Source: Pseudomonadota bacterium
Lineage (GTDB): Bacteria > Pseudomonadota > Gammaproteobacteria > Burkholderiales > Burkholderiaceae_F
Reading direction: 5' to 3'
Length of the DNA stretch: 64,000 nt
Assembly: GCA_029778535.1 (NCBI GenBank)
Contig: JAKOQB010000143.1
Span: 186,001 to 250,000, forward strand
Positions 22,198-31,947 of this stretch are shown piece by piece; position 1 is the first letter of the stretch; the number at the start of each line of letters is the position of its first letter. Made by a program: the position numbers and the translations under genes. The notes under the pieces were generated by a model. That model had not been told where the DNA came from, did no database searches, and worked only from the letters and a program-made list of their open reading frames with translations.

Positions 22198-22866
22198 ATG
22201 CGACCCAACAACCTGCCCACGCTGCGCCGCCGCCGCGCGCTCGCCTCGCTCGGCGCGCTCGGTTTCGCGCCCGCCCTTGCCGGCGCGCAGACCAACCGCG
22301 AGCACCGCGCCACGCCGGCGCAGACGCTCGGCCCGTTCTATCCCCGCTCGGCGGCCGAGCGTCCCGCTCAGACCGACAACGACCTGCTCGCGTTCGACGG
22401 CGATCGCCTGCTGACCAAGGGCGTGCCGCTGTTCCTTACCGGCCACGTCGTCTCGAAGCTGGGCGCGGTCGCCAGCGCGCGAGTCGAGATCTGGCAATGC
22501 GACGCGAACGCGGTCTATCACCACCCCGCCGGCGGCGCGGAGGGGGAACGCGACCGCAACTTCCAGGGTTACGGCGAGACGCGCACCGACGGCGCCGGCG
22601 CATTCCACTTTCGCACCATCCAGCCGGTGCCGTATCCGGGCCGCACCGCGCACATCCACGTGCGAATCGAGGCGAACGGATTCGCGCCGCTGTCGACACA
22701 GCTCTACCTCGCCCACGAAGCCGGCAACGCGCGCGACTTCCTGTACCGGCAGCTCAGCGACGCCGAGCGCGCCGCGGTCACGCTGACGCTGCGGCCGACC
22801 GAAACCGCGCACCCGCTGGCGCGCGGCACGCGCGTGACCGCGGAGGTGGATCTGGTCGTCGCCTAG
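22198..22866 (+). CDS. Secreted intradiol ring-cleavage dioxygenase-like protein
   Basis: Resembles the protocatechuate 3,4-dioxygenase/intradiol superfamily. From the ATG at 22198 (GAGAGG 8 nt upstream; an in-frame ATG at 22180 is the alternative) it begins with RRRRALASLGALGFAPALAGAQ, a twin-arginine-like or simple Sec signal. The non-haem Fe(III) ligand set is present: Y107 (CDANAVYHH), Y146, H152 and H154 (YPGRTAHIH). Extracytoplasmic members of this family are common and mostly uncharacterised; true aromatic cleavage is not certain. Its stop overlaps the convergent peptidase gene by 4 nt. Confidence 0.85.
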   Translation: MRPNNLPTLRRRRALASLGALGFAPALAGAQTNREHRATPAQTLGPFYPRSAAERPAQTDNDLLAFDGDRLLTKGVPLFLTGHVVSKLGAVASARVEIWQCDANAVYHHPAGGAEGERDRNFQGYGETRTDGAGAFHFRTIQPVPYPGRTAHIHVRIEANGFAPLSTQLYLAHEAGNARDFLYRQLSDAERAAVTLTLRPTETAHPLARGTRVTAEVDLVVA

Positions 22867-23693
22867 CGCCGCGCCTTCTCGTACAGCGGCTGCACGCGCT
22901 GCGAGTAGTCCTGCAGGTCGCGCACGCGCGTCTCGTGCGACGGGTGCGTCGACAGCCACTGCGGCGGACCGTTGCCGCTCAGCTGCGCCATCTTGTTCCA
23001 CAGCGTGACGGCGGAGCGCGGGTCGTAGCCGGCGCGCGCGGCGAGTTCGACGCCGATGCGGTCGGCCTCCTGCTCGTTCTCGCGGCTGTTCGGCAGCACG
23101 AAGAACGCCTGCCCGAACAGGTTGCCGAGATCCGCCGCGCCCTGACCGTACACGGCGCCCAGGATCTCCGCGCCGAGGCTGACCGGCGCCGCGCGCGACA
23201 TGCGTTCGCGCGCGTGCTCGCGCAGCGCGTGCGCGATCTCGTGGCCGATCACGGCCGCGAGCTCGTCGTCGGTGACCTTCAGCCTGTCGATCAGCCCGGT
23301 GTAGACGGCGATCTTGCCGCCCGGCATGCACCACGCATTGACCTGGTCGGACGTGATCACGTTGACTTCCCACTGCCAGGCGAGCGCGTCCTCGCGGAAC
23401 ACCGCCGTCTGCGGAATCAGCCGCTGCGCGATCCGCCGCACGCGCTCGATCTGCGCGGGGTCGCGGTTCAGCTGCCCCTTCTGGCTCGATTCCTTCAGCA
23501 CCGCGACGTACTGCTGTTTCGCGGCCGCGTCGACCTGCGCACGCGACACCAGCGGCGACATCTGCTGTTGCCGCGTCACGCCGACCGTTCCGCCGCGCGT
23601 GGTCTGCACCGTCTGACAACCCGCAATCACCGCGGCGGCACCGAATGCGACCCACGCCAGCCGTCGCCGGAACTTCCCTTTCATTCGAACCAT
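22863..23693 (-). CDS. M48-family metallopeptidase lipoprotein
   Basis: A 276-residue zinc endopeptidase anchored as a lipoprotein: lipobox VIAGC with Cys26, zinc motif HEIAH (151-155), third ligand Glu in SRENEQEADRIG. The layout (short protein, no TPR region) is that of LoiP/YcaL-type outer-membrane quality-control proteases rather than BepA. The closing motif THPSHETRVRDL is typical of the group. It is 3 nt downstream of the MFS gene. Confidence 0.9.
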   Translation of the reverse strand: MVRMKGKFRRRLAWVAFGAAAVIAGCQTVQTTRGGTVGVTRQQQMSPLVSRAQVDAAAKQQYVAVLKESSQKGQLNRDPAQIERVRRIAQRLIPQTAVFREDALAWQWEVNVITSDQVNAWCMPGGKIAVYTGLIDRLKVTDDELAAVIGHEIAHALREHARERMSRAAPVSLGAEILGAVYGQGAADLGNLFGQAFFVLPNSRENEQEADRIGVELAARAGYDPRSAVTLWNKMAQLSGNGPPQWLSTHPSHETRVRDLQDYSQRVQPLYEKARR

Positions 23694-23696
23694 CTC

Positions 23697-24878
23697 CTAC
23701 GAAGCTGCCTGCAAGTCCAACCGATGCGAGCGCCGCACCGCCCACCACCCCAGCAGCGCGGCCACGCTGCCGGCGAAGAACGCGGATGACGGCCCGACGG
23801 TGGACCACAACCAGGCGGCGCCGAGACTGCCAGCGGTGCCGCCGATGCCATATCCCAAACTGACGTAGAGCGCCTGTCCGCGCGCGGCGGTCGCGCCGGT
23901 GAACCAGCGCTGCACGGTCAGGATCGACGCGCTGTGATGCACGGCGAAGGTCGCCGCGTGCAGCAACTGCGCGATCACCAGCAGCACCACCACCTGCGCG
24001 AACTGCGCGATCAGCGCGAAGCGGATCGCCGCCAGCACGAACGTCGCGGTCAGCAGCGGGTAGACGCCGAAGCGGCGGAAGAACCGCCCCTGGGTGGTGA
24101 AGAAGCCGATCTCGATCACCACGCCGAGCACCCACAGCACGCCGATCTCGGTCTTGCTGTACCCGAGCTGCGCGAGGTGCAGCGACAGGTACGAGTACAG
24201 CGCGCCGTGCGCGAAGATCATCAGCAGCGCCGATGCGAAGAACCAGCGCACGCGCGGCTCTGCCAGCCGCGCGCGCACCGACACGCGTTCGTGCGGATGC
24301 TCCGTGTGGGGCGCATCGCGCAGCAGAAAGGTCGCGGCCGCGGTCGCCGCGAGCAGCAGCACCACCAACCACGGCTGCACGCCGACGCCGAAGCGGTCGA
24401 GCACCGGCCCCATCGCCAGCACCGTCGCGACGAAACCGATCGAGCCCCACACGCGCAGCCGGCCGTAGCGCGCCGGCGCGTGCGCATCGCCACGCAGTCG
24501 AGACGCGATGATCGCCTCACTGACGGGGACCTGCCCGGTGCCGCAGAACTGGGTGGCAAAGAACACCGGCAGCAGCCACCAGAAACCGCCGGGCACGATC
24601 ATCAGCGCGAACAGCAGCGCGGTGGCCACCGCGGTCCAGCGAATGATGCGCAGCCGCTGCGCCGTGTGGTCCGCGAGCCAGCCCCAGAAGGTCGGCCCGA
24701 AGATGCGCGTGGCCTGCGCCGTGGCCATCAGCACGCCGATCTCGCCGGCCACGATGCCGCGATGTTCGAGGTACAGCGGGAAGTACGGCATGAACGCGCC
24801 GGCGGCGGCGAAGTACGCGCCGAAGAACAGCGCCGGCCGCCACGGTTCCCAGTCCGCCGGCGGGGGGCGGCGGAACAT
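23697..24878 (-). CDS. MFS transporter (HcaT/LacY-like, 12 TM)
   Basis: 393 residues from the ATG at 24876-24878, about 12 hydrophobic segments. The N-terminal pattern (FFGAYFAAAGAFMPYFPLYLEHRG, then GVLMATAQATRIFGPTFWGWLADH) matches the nucleoside/phenylpropionate MFS_1-like clan (HcaT, PPP transporters). Substrate cannot be read from sequence. The open frame extends upstream through a dispersed repeat, giving a false N-terminal extension. Overlaps nothing; M48 peptidase follows at 3 nt. Confidence 0.85.
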   Translation of the reverse strand: MFRRPPPADWEPWRPALFFGAYFAAAGAFMPYFPLYLEHRGIVAGEIGVLMATAQATRIFGPTFWGWLADHTAQRLRIIRWTAVATALLFALMIVPGGFWWLLPVFFATQFCGTGQVPVSEAIIASRLRGDAHAPARYGRLRVWGSIGFVATVLAMGPVLDRFGVGVQPWLVVLLLAATAAATFLLRDAPHTEHPHERVSVRARLAEPRVRWFFASALLMIFAHGALYSYLSLHLAQLGYSKTEIGVLWVLGVVIEIGFFTTQGRFFRRFGVYPLLTATFVLAAIRFALIAQFAQVVVLLVIAQLLHAATFAVHHSASILTVQRWFTGATAARGQALYVSLGYGIGGTAGSLGAAWLWSTVGPSSAFFAGSVAALLGWWAVRRSHRLDLQAAS

Positions 24879-24901
24879 CAGCAACGGGCGTGCGATCGCT
24901 C

Positions 24902-24971
24902 GTCGCACCGGCGAAGGCCGGTGCCCAATTTGCAGCGCTGAACATCGGGCACCGGCCTGCGCCGGGGCGAC
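24902..24971. repeat. Dispersed palindromic repeat, copy A1
   Basis: Two imperfectly complementary arms, GTCGCACCGGCGAAGGCCGG (from 24902) and CACCGGCCTGCGCCGGGGCGAC (to 24971), flank a short loop. It lies between aroC and the MFS gene. Copies at 38035 and 55450 share arms and spacing. Confidence 0.85.
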
Positions 24972-24978
24972 GGCAGCG

Positions 24979-26088
24979 TCATCGCCCCCGCCCGCTCGCA
25001 CCCGCGATCGGCGCGACCGCGTGAACCACGTCGGCGTTCTGCGCCCGGTGCAGCAGCGCGTGATCGATCAGCACCAGCGCCAGCATTGCCTCGGCGATCG
25101 GGGTGGCGCGGATGCCGACGCACGGATCGTGGCGCCCGTGCGTTTCGATCGTCACCGGCTCGTTGCGCTGGTTGATCGAGCGGCGCGCGATGCGGATGCT
25201 CGAGGTCGGCTTGATCGCGATCGAAGCCTCGATGTCCTGCCCGGTCGAGATGCCGCCGAGCATGCCGCCCGCGTGATTGGAGGCGAAGCCCTCGGGCGTC
25301 AGCTCGTCGCCATGCTCGCTGCCCAGTTGTGTCACCGCGTTGAATCCCGCGCCGATCTCCACGCCCTTGACCGCGTTGATGCCCATCAGCGCGTACGCGA
25401 TGTCGGCATCGAGCTTGTCGTACAGCGGGCTGCCGAGGCCGACCGGCACGCTCGTCGCGGTGACGCGGATGCGTGCGCCGCACGAGTCGCCGCGCTTGCG
25501 CAGTTGATCCATGTACTCCTCGAGCCGCGGCACGATCGCCGCATTCGGCGCGAAGAACGGATTGGCGTCGACGTGCTCCCACGCTTCGAACGGCACCGCG
25601 ATCGGCCCGAGCTGCTGCAGGCAGCCGCGCACCCGCGTGCCGAACGTCTCCCGCAGCCACTTCTTCGCGACCGCGCCCGCCGCGACCATCGGCGCGGTCA
25701 GCCGCGCCGACGAGCGCCCGCCGCCGCGCGGATCGCGGAAGCCGTACTTGCGCCAGTACGTATAGTCGGCGTGGCCGGGGCGGAAGGTGTCGACGAGGTT
25801 CTCGTAGTCCCTGCCCTTCTGATCCTCGTTGCGGATCAAGAGCGCGATCGGTGTACCGGTCGTCTTGCCCTGATACACGCCGGACAGGATCTCGACGCGA
25901 TCCGATTCGCGCCGCTGCGTCACGTGGCGCGACGTGCCGGGCTTGCGCCGGTCCAGATCGGGCTGCAGGTCGTCGGCCGACAGTTCGAGTCCCGGCGGGC
26001 AGCCGTCGATCACGCAGCCGATCGCCGGCCCGTGCGATTCGCCGAAGTTGGTGACGCGGAACAGATGGCCAAAGGTCGAACCCGACAT
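24979..26088 (-). CDS. aroC: Chorismate synthase
   Basis: FMN-dependent trans-1,4 elimination of EPSP to chorismate, the last shared step of aromatic synthesis. 369 residues; signatures [45 protein letters not shown], and [20 protein letters not shown] are complete. It is divergent from the glutamate dehydrogenase gene across 65 bp. It is the likely supplier of chorismate to the trp genes of this window. Confidence 0.97.
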   Translation of the reverse strand: MSGSTFGHLFRVTNFGESHGPAIGCVIDGCPPGLELSADDLQPDLDRRKPGTSRHVTQRRESDRVEILSGVYQGKTTGTPIALLIRNEDQKGRDYENLVDTFRPGHADYTYWRKYGFRDPRGGGRSSARLTAPMVAAGAVAKKWLRETFGTRVRGCLQQLGPIAVPFEAWEHVDANPFFAPNAAIVPRLEEYMDQLRKRGDSCGARIRVTATSVPVGLGSPLYDKLDADIAYALMGINAVKGVEIGAGFNAVTQLGSEHGDELTPEGFASNHAGGMLGGISTGQDIEASIAIKPTSSIRIARRSINQRNEPVTIETHGRHDPCVGIRATPIAEAMLALVLIDHALLHRAQNADVVHAVAPIAGASGRGR

Positions 26089-26153
26089 GGCGCGATTCTA
26101 AGTGCAGCGCGTATAAATGCGCCCGCTGACCAGGAAGAACACTGGAGACCGAC

Positions 26154-29100
26154 ATGGAAGTCACGGATCCGGCCAAGATCGATCGCATCGAGGAGGTCGT
26201 GAAGCTCGCGCTCGCGCACGCGCCCGCCGGCGAGCGCGCGCTGATCGAGGTGTTCGCGCGCGAGTACTTCCGCCAGGTCGACCCCGATGACATCGTCGAA
26301 CGCTCCGCCGAGGAACTGATGGGCGCGCTGCTGTCGCACTGGCAGTTCGGCGCAAGGCGCGAGCCGGGCAAGCCAAAGGTGCGCGTGCTGTCGCCGACCG
26401 CGGCCGAGCACGGGTGGGTGTCGCGCCACACGGTGATCGAGATGGTCAACGACGACATGCCGTTCCTGGTCGACTCGACCACGATGGAGATCAACCGCCG
26501 CGGCTCGACGCTGCACCTGATCGTGCACCCGATCTTCGCGGTCGAACGCAACGCCGACGGAACGCTGAAGTCGATCCGCCCGCGCAGCCCGCACGGCACC
26601 GCCGATGACACGCCGCGCGAATCGTGGATGCACGTCGAGGTCGATCGGCTGGTCGAGCCGCAGATGCGCGCGGACCTGCAGGAGGACATCGAGCGCGTTC
26701 TCGGTGACGTGCGAGCCGCGGTCGAGGACTGGAAGCCGATGCTGGCGCGCCTGCGCGAGGCGGTCGCCGAACTCGACCGCCATCCGCCCACGCCGCCGGC
26801 GGAGGAAGTCGCCGAGGCGCGCGCGTTCCTGCAATGGCTGTTCGAGGATCACATCGTGCTGCTCGGCTACCGCCAGCACGACCTTGTCACGCAGCAAGGC
26901 GACGATGCGTTGAAGCTGGTCGCCGGCAGCGGCCTCGGCCTGCTGCGCGAGAAACCCGGGGAGAAGGTCTCCGAAAGCTTCGCCTCGCTGCCCGCGGCCG
27001 CGCGCGCGCTGGCGCGCAAGCCGTCGCCGATCGTGATCGTCACCAAGGCCAACACGCGCTCGACGGTGCACCGGCCCGGTTACACCGACTACATCGGCGT
27101 GAAGCGCTTCAACGACAAGGGCGACGTGATCGGCGAGCACCGCTTCATCGGCCTGCTGACTTCAACCGCGTACAGCGCGCGTGTGACCGAGATCCCGCTG
27201 CTGCGCGGCAAGCTGGCCAAGGTCGCCGCGCGCGCGGGCTTCCTGCCCGGCAGCCACCTCGCAAAGGCGCTCGACCACGTGTTCGAGACCTTTCCGCGCG
27301 ACGAGCTGTTCCAGATTTCGGCCGATGATTTCTACGAGATCGCGCTCGGCATCCTGCAGCTCGGCGAGCGGCAGCGGCTGCGCATCTTCATCCGGCCCGA
27401 CCAGTTCGAGCGCTTCGTCTCGTGCCTGGTATTCGTGCCGCGCGAGGTGTACTCGACGGATCTCAGGCTGAAGTTTCAGCAGATCCTGATCGAAGCGTTC
27501 GACGGCATCGGCGCGGAGTTCGACGTGCTGCTGTCGGACGCGATCCTGGCGCGCATCCAGTTCACCGTGCGCACGACGCCGGGGAAAATCCCGCCGTACG
27601 ACCGCCACCAGATCGAGCGCAAGCTCGCGGCGGCGGCGCGCCGCTGGGACGACGAGCTGCGCGAAGCGCTGATCGAGGAAGAAGGCGAAGCGCGCGGCAT
27701 CCAGATGTACAAGCGCTGGGCCGGCACGTTTCCCGCCGCATTCAGCGAGCGCGTTACGCCGCGCGCTGCCGTGGCCGACGTGCGCAAGATCGACGCGCTG
27801 ACGAAGGAATCGCCGTTCGCGCTGAGCTTTTACCGCCCACTCGGATCGAACAACACGCTCGGCTTCAAGATCTATCACGCCGGCGCCCCGGTCGTGCTCT
27901 CCGAAAGCCTGCCGATGCTCGAGCACATGGGCGTGCGCGTGCTGTCGGAGAACCCGTACCGCATCGGCGCCGACGGCGCCGCGCAGGTGTGGATCCACGA
28001 CTTCACGCTGCAGGCGCGGATGGAGGAGGACGCCGAGCTCGAGACCATCGCGCGCCTGTTCGAAGACGCTTTCGCGCGTGAGTTCTCGGGCCGCACCGAA
28101 AGCGACGACTTCAACCGCCTGGTGCTGCTGGCGGGACTGGCCGCCGACGAGATCGTCGTGCTGCGCGCGTATGCGAAGTACCTGAAGCAGATCGGCTTCG
28201 GCCTGTCGCAGGCCTATATCGAAGCCACGCTCGCCGCGCATCCGCGCATCGCGCGCATGCTGGTGTCGCTGTTCAAGCTGCGCTTCGATCCGCAGCAGCA
28301 GGACCTCGCCGCGGCGCAGCGCCAGCAGCGCGCGATCGAGCAGGCACTGGAAAGGGTCACGAACCTGAACGAGGACCGCGTGCTGCGGCAGTACCTGGCG
28401 CTGATGCTGGCGACGTTGCGAACCAACTACTGGCGCACCGGTGTCGGACACAGCGGGGCCGCGGGCGAACGCCGCACGTTCCTGTCGTTCAAGTTCGAAT
28501 CGGCCAGGGTGCCGGGGCTGCCCGAACCGAAGCCCCTTTACGAGATCTTCGTCTATTCGGCGCGCTTCGAGGGCATCCACCTGCGCGGCGGCAAAGTCGC
28601 GCGCGGCGGGCTGCGCTGGTCCGATCGCCCGGAGGACTTCCGCACCGAGGTGCTCGGCCTGATGAAGGCGCAGATGGTGAAGAACACGGTGATCGTTCCG
28701 GTCGGGTCCAAGGGCGGCTTCGTGCTGAAGAAGGCGCCGCCGCCGAGCGACCGCGACGCATTCATGAAGGAGGGTGTGGCCTGCTACCAGGACTACCTGC
28801 GCGGGCTGCTCGATCTCACGGACAACCTGGTTGCGGGCAAGGTCGTGCCGCCGCCGCAGGTGCAGCGCTTCGACGGCGACGATCCGTACCTGGTGGTCGC
28901 GGCCGACAAGGGCACGGCGACCTTCTCCGACTACGCCAACGCGATCAGCAAGGAATACGGCCACTGGCTCGGCGACGCGTTCGCCTCCGGCGGCAGCGCC
29001 GGCTACGACCACAAGAAGATGGGCATCACCGCGCGCGGCGTGTGGGAGAGCGTCAAGCGCCATTTCCGCGAGATGGGCATCGATACCCAGACGACCGACT

Positions 29101-30965
29101 TCACCGTCGCCGGCATCGGCGACATGTCGGGCGACGTGTTCGGCAACGGCATGCTGCGCTCGAACCACATCAGGCTGGTCGCCGCGTTCGACCACCGCCA
29201 CGTCTTCCTTGACCCGAATCCGGACACGGCGAAGAGCCTCGCCGAGCGCCAGCGGTTGTTCGAGCTGCCGCGCTCGTCATGGGCCGACTACAACGCCGAG
29301 CTGATCTCCGCCGGCGGCGGCATATGGCCCCGGAGCGCCAAGAGCGTGGCGATCTCTCCGCAGGCGCGCGAGCGGCTGGGCATCGACGCCGAGACGCTGA
29401 CGCCCAACGAGCTGGTGACCGCGATCCTGAAGGCGCCGGTCGACCTGCTCTACAACGGCGGCATCGGCACCTACGTCAAGGCCGAGAGCGAATCGCACGC
29501 CGACGTGGGCGACCGCGCCAACGATGCGGTGCGTATCAACGGCCGCGACCTGCGCTGCAAGGTCGTCGCCGAAGGCGGCAACCTCGGTGTCACGCAACGC
29601 GGCCGGATCGAGGCGGCATTGAGCGGCGTGCGCATCAACACCGACGCGATCGACAATTCCGCCGGCGTCGACACCTCCGACCACGAGGTCAACATCAAGA
29701 TCCTGCTGGGGCTGGCGATCGCCGACGGCGAGCTGACCGAGAAACAGCGCAACACGCTGCTGGCGGAGATGACCGACGACGTCGCCGCGCTGGTGCTGCG
29801 CGACAACTACTTCCAGACGCAGGCGCTGTCGATCGCGCGCCGCATCGGCGTGCGGCTGATCGACCAGCAGGCGCGATTCATCCGCTTTCTGGAGAAGAAC
29901 GGGCGGCTGAACCGCGCGATCGAGTTCCTGCCGCCGGACGAGGAGATCGAGGAACGCAAGGCCAAGCGCATCGGCCTGACCAGCCCCGAGCTGGCGGTGC
30001 TGCTCGCCTACAGCAAGATGTGGCTGTTCGACGAGCTGCTCGCGTCCGACGTACCCGAGGACCCGTGGGTCGCCACCGCGCTGGCGCGCTACTTCCCGCG
30101 CAAGCTGGTGGAAAGGTTCGGCGCGTGGATCCCGCGCCATCCGCTGAAGCGCGAGATCGTCGCCACGCACGTGCTCAACAGCATGGTCAATCGCGTCGGC
30201 TCGACCTTCGTGCACCGGATGAGCGAGATGACCGGCGCGCCGCCGCCGCAGATCGTGCGCGCGTACCTGCTGACGCGCGAAGTGTTCGGCTACGTGCCGC
30301 TGTGGCGCGAGATCGAGGCGCTCGACGCCCGGGTGCCCGATGCGGTGCAGGCCGACATGATCATGGAGGCCAACCGGCTGATGACGCGCGCGGTGGCGTG
30401 GTTCACGCGCTCGCGCCGGCTGCACGAGCCGATGGAAGCCACGCACAAGCGGCTGGCGCCTGCGGTCGCCGCGCTGCGCGCACGGCTCGCGTCCGACGCG
30501 AAGGCGTCAACGAGGGTCGCCGCGTGGGTTCAGGCCGGCGTACCGGAGCCAATCGCCGCCGGCGTGGCGATGATGCAGGGCTTGTACGCCGCGCTCGACG
30601 TGGCCGAGATCGCCGACACCACGCGCCGCCCGCTCGACGAAGTCGCCGAGGTGCACGCCAGCGTCGGCGCGCATCTGGGACTTACCAAGCTGCGCGCGCA
30701 GATCGACCAGTTGCCCGCGGACAACTACTGGCAGAGTCTCGCGAAGGCGGCGCTCGGCGACGACCTGGCCGGCCTGCAGCGCGCGATCGCGCTCGACGCG
30801 GTGAGCCAGGACGGCGACGGAGCCGCGGCGCGGCTCGCAGCGTGGGAAGCGCGCAACGGGCCGGCGCTGGAGCGCGCGCGCCGGCTGCTCGCCGAGTTCG
30901 GCGACAAGGGCGCGGATCTGGCGATGCTGTCGGTGGCGTTGCGCGAGCTGAGGAATCTGGCGTAG
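26154..30965 (+). CDS. NAD-dependent glutamate dehydrogenase, large (about 180 kDa) type
   Basis: Oxidative deamination of glutamate to 2-oxoglutarate and ammonium. 1603 residues, the normal length of the GDH-180 family of Streptomyces, Pseudomonas and Caulobacter. A long N-terminal regulatory region with ACT-like parts precedes the catalytic core around residues 800-1230: LRGGKVARGGLRWSDRPED, VPVGSKGGFV with catalytic-type lysines, AGIGDMSGDVFGNG, and YNGGIGTYVK with the NAD-binding region GGNLGVTQRG. A C-terminal helical domain follows. The ATG has GGAG 7-8 nt upstream. No partner gene in an operon. Confidence 0.96.
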   Translation: MEVTDPAKIDRIEEVVKLALAHAPAGERALIEVFAREYFRQVDPDDIVERSAEELMGALLSHWQFGARREPGKPKVRVLSPTAAEHGWVSRHTVIEMVNDDMPFLVDSTTMEINRRGSTLHLIVHPIFAVERNADGTLKSIRPRSPHGTADDTPRESWMHVEVDRLVEPQMRADLQEDIERVLGDVRAAVEDWKPMLARLREAVAELDRHPPTPPAEEVAEARAFLQWLFEDHIVLLGYRQHDLVTQQGDDALKLVAGSGLGLLREKPGEKVSESFASLPAAARALARKPSPIVIVTKANTRSTVHRPGYTDYIGVKRFNDKGDVIGEHRFIGLLTSTAYSARVTEIPLLRGKLAKVAARAGFLPGSHLAKALDHVFETFPRDELFQISADDFYEIALGILQLGERQRLRIFIRPDQFERFVSCLVFVPREVYSTDLRLKFQQILIEAFDGIGAEFDVLLSDAILARIQFTVRTTPGKIPPYDRHQIERKLAAAARRWDDELREALIEEEGEARGIQMYKRWAGTFPAAFSERVTPRAAVADVRKIDALTKESPFALSFYRPLGSNNTLGFKIYHAGAPVVLSESLPMLEHMGVRVLSENPYRIGADGAAQVWIHDFTLQARMEEDAELETIARLFEDAFAREFSGRTESDDFNRLVLLAGLAADEIVVLRAYAKYLKQIGFGLSQAYIEATLAAHPRIARMLVSLFKLRFDPQQQDLAAAQRQQRAIEQALERVTNLNEDRVLRQYLALMLATLRTNYWRTGVGHSGAAGERRTFLSFKFESARVPGLPEPKPLYEIFVYSARFEGIHLRGGKVARGGLRWSDRPEDFRTEVLGLMKAQMVKNTVIVPVGSKGGFVLKKAPPPSDRDAFMKEGVACYQDYLRGLLDLTDNLVAGKVVPPPQVQRFDGDDPYLVVAADKGTATFSDYANAISKEYGHWLGDAFASGGSAGYDHKKMGITARGVWESVKRHFREMGIDTQTTDFTVAGIGDMSGDVFGNGMLRSNHIRLVAAFDHRHVFLDPNPDTAKSLAERQRLFELPRSSWADYNAELISAGGGIWPRSAKSVAISPQARERLGIDAETLTPNELVTAILKAPVDLLYNGGIGTYVKAESESHADVGDRANDAVRINGRDLRCKVVAEGGNLGVTQRGRIEAALSGVRINTDAIDNSAGVDTSDHEVNIKILLGLAIADGELTEKQRNTLLAEMTDDVAALVLRDNYFQTQALSIARRIGVRLIDQQARFIRFLEKNGRLNRAIEFLPPDEEIEERKAKRIGLTSPELAVLLAYSKMWLFDELLASDVPEDPWVATALARYFPRKLVERFGAWIPRHPLKREIVATHVLNSMVNRVGSTFVHRMSEMTGAPPPQIVRAYLLTREVFGYVPLWREIEALDARVPDAVQADMIMEANRLMTRAVAWFTRSRRLHEPMEATHKRLAPAVAALRARLASDAKASTRVAAWVQAGVPEPIAAGVAMMQGLYAALDVAEIADTTRRPLDEVAEVHASVGAHLGLTKLRAQIDQLPADNYWQSLAKAALGDDLAGLQRAIALDAVSQDGDGAAARLAAWEARNGPALERARRLLAEFGDKGADLAMLSVALRELRNLA

Positions 30966-31059
30966 CTGGGTCGCCGCGCGCGATCAAGGGTTTCGATCGC
31001 GCCGCTCTGGCGTTCGCCACCACTGTGGCCTCGCGGTGATAGCCGCTCGCTCCCTTCGG

Positions 31060-31480
31060 CCACGAATCCTGCCGTTGCGCGGTCTGCATTTGCCCGGCGC
31101 CGTCGAGCGCGATTTCCACCTTCGAGATCCCGCGCTGCCCCGCGAACGCGATGCCGGTGCTTTCGGCGCGTCGGCCGGCTGCGATCTCCTCGCGCGGATC
31201 AAGGCGCGACATCGCCTTGACCGGCACTTGACCCGCCCACCCGCGTTCCTCCCATTACGAAGTCGTCTGCTGCGTCCGCTGAAGCGCGATCCGGCGCGGC
31301 CAGCGCAACTGCTTCATGCCGTACCGGTCGAGCAGGAACACGCGGACGGGGATGCCGTGCGTGGCGGGCAGGGTTTCGCCATTCGTGCGCACGGCGAGGA
31401 AAGCGTAGTCATCGAGCGCGCGCGCCGCCGAAACGCTGCCATGGATTCCAGGCGCCCACGATCACGCTCTGCCAAAGCGC
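31060..31480 (-). pseudogene. Remnant of a molybdopterin (sulfite oxidase-type) oxidoreductase
   Basis: Translating the minus strand in pieces gives LDDYAFLAVRTNGETLP then THGIPVRVFLLDRYGMKQLRW (about 31417-31258), which matches the Moco-domain end of sulfite-oxidase/YedY-like proteins (usual text: LAYEMNG..LP..HG.PLR...YGMK..KW). After a TAA at 31255-31257 the same strand continues with TGIAFAGQRGISKVEIALDG, the Mo-co dimerisation domain. The upstream catalytic part with the Mo-binding Cys is missing, and frames change, so it is a decayed gene in the 700-bp gap after the glutamate dehydrogenase. Boundaries are approximate. Confidence 0.6.
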
Positions 31481-31668
31481 GCCTCGCGGCGTTACGAATG
31501 CGTTCGCCGGCGGCACGTGCCGCTACCGGCGTGCCCAGCCGACCGGGCGAGTTGTTCGACCGCCGGTTGGAACAATCGTTCAGGGCGGCTGCGCTGCGTC
31601 CATCCGACATAGCACGCGCGGCTTCTCCGGCCGCAGCGCCGAACCCCGGCGGCTGCGCGCCGGCGCAG

Positions 31669-31863
31669 CTACGTCAGATCGATCTCGCCCTCCACCGTGT
31701 GCGCGAGGCCGGCTTCGTCCGCCGTCAGCACCATCCTGACCTTGAGCTTGCCACTTCCGCGCAGGCCCTTCTCGCGAACGACGCGCTCGATCTCCTGCTG
31801 CGAGGTCACGCCGACGTGCTTGAGGAACTTGCGCAGCGACACGCTGAAGTTGTCGTCGTCCAT
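31669..31863 (-). CDS. DUF6494-like small protein
   Basis: 64 residues from the ATG at 31861-31863 (MDDDNFSVSLRKFLKHVGVT); three in-frame ATG/TTG codons upstream would lengthen it by up to 13 residues. The SxRKFLKxVGVTSQQEIE core matches my recollection of family DUF6494, whose function is unknown. Soluble, acidic/basic mix with no signal. The nearby genes do not suggest a role. Confidence 0.65.
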   Translation of the reverse strand: MDDDNFSVSLRKFLKHVGVTSQQEIERVVREKGLRGSGKLKVRMVLTADEAGLAHTVEGEIDLT

Positions 31864-31947
31864 CGATCGCATCATCCTGTTGTTTCGGACAACGCCAAGC
31901 ATAGATGCGCCCCGCCGCGCGCAGGTCGCGGCGCTTGCTCCGGGCGC

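Noticed and set aside
24902-24971. CRISPR-like palindromes
   Set aside because: Copies are single, tens of kb apart, have no equal spacers and no cas genes; they are dispersed repeats.
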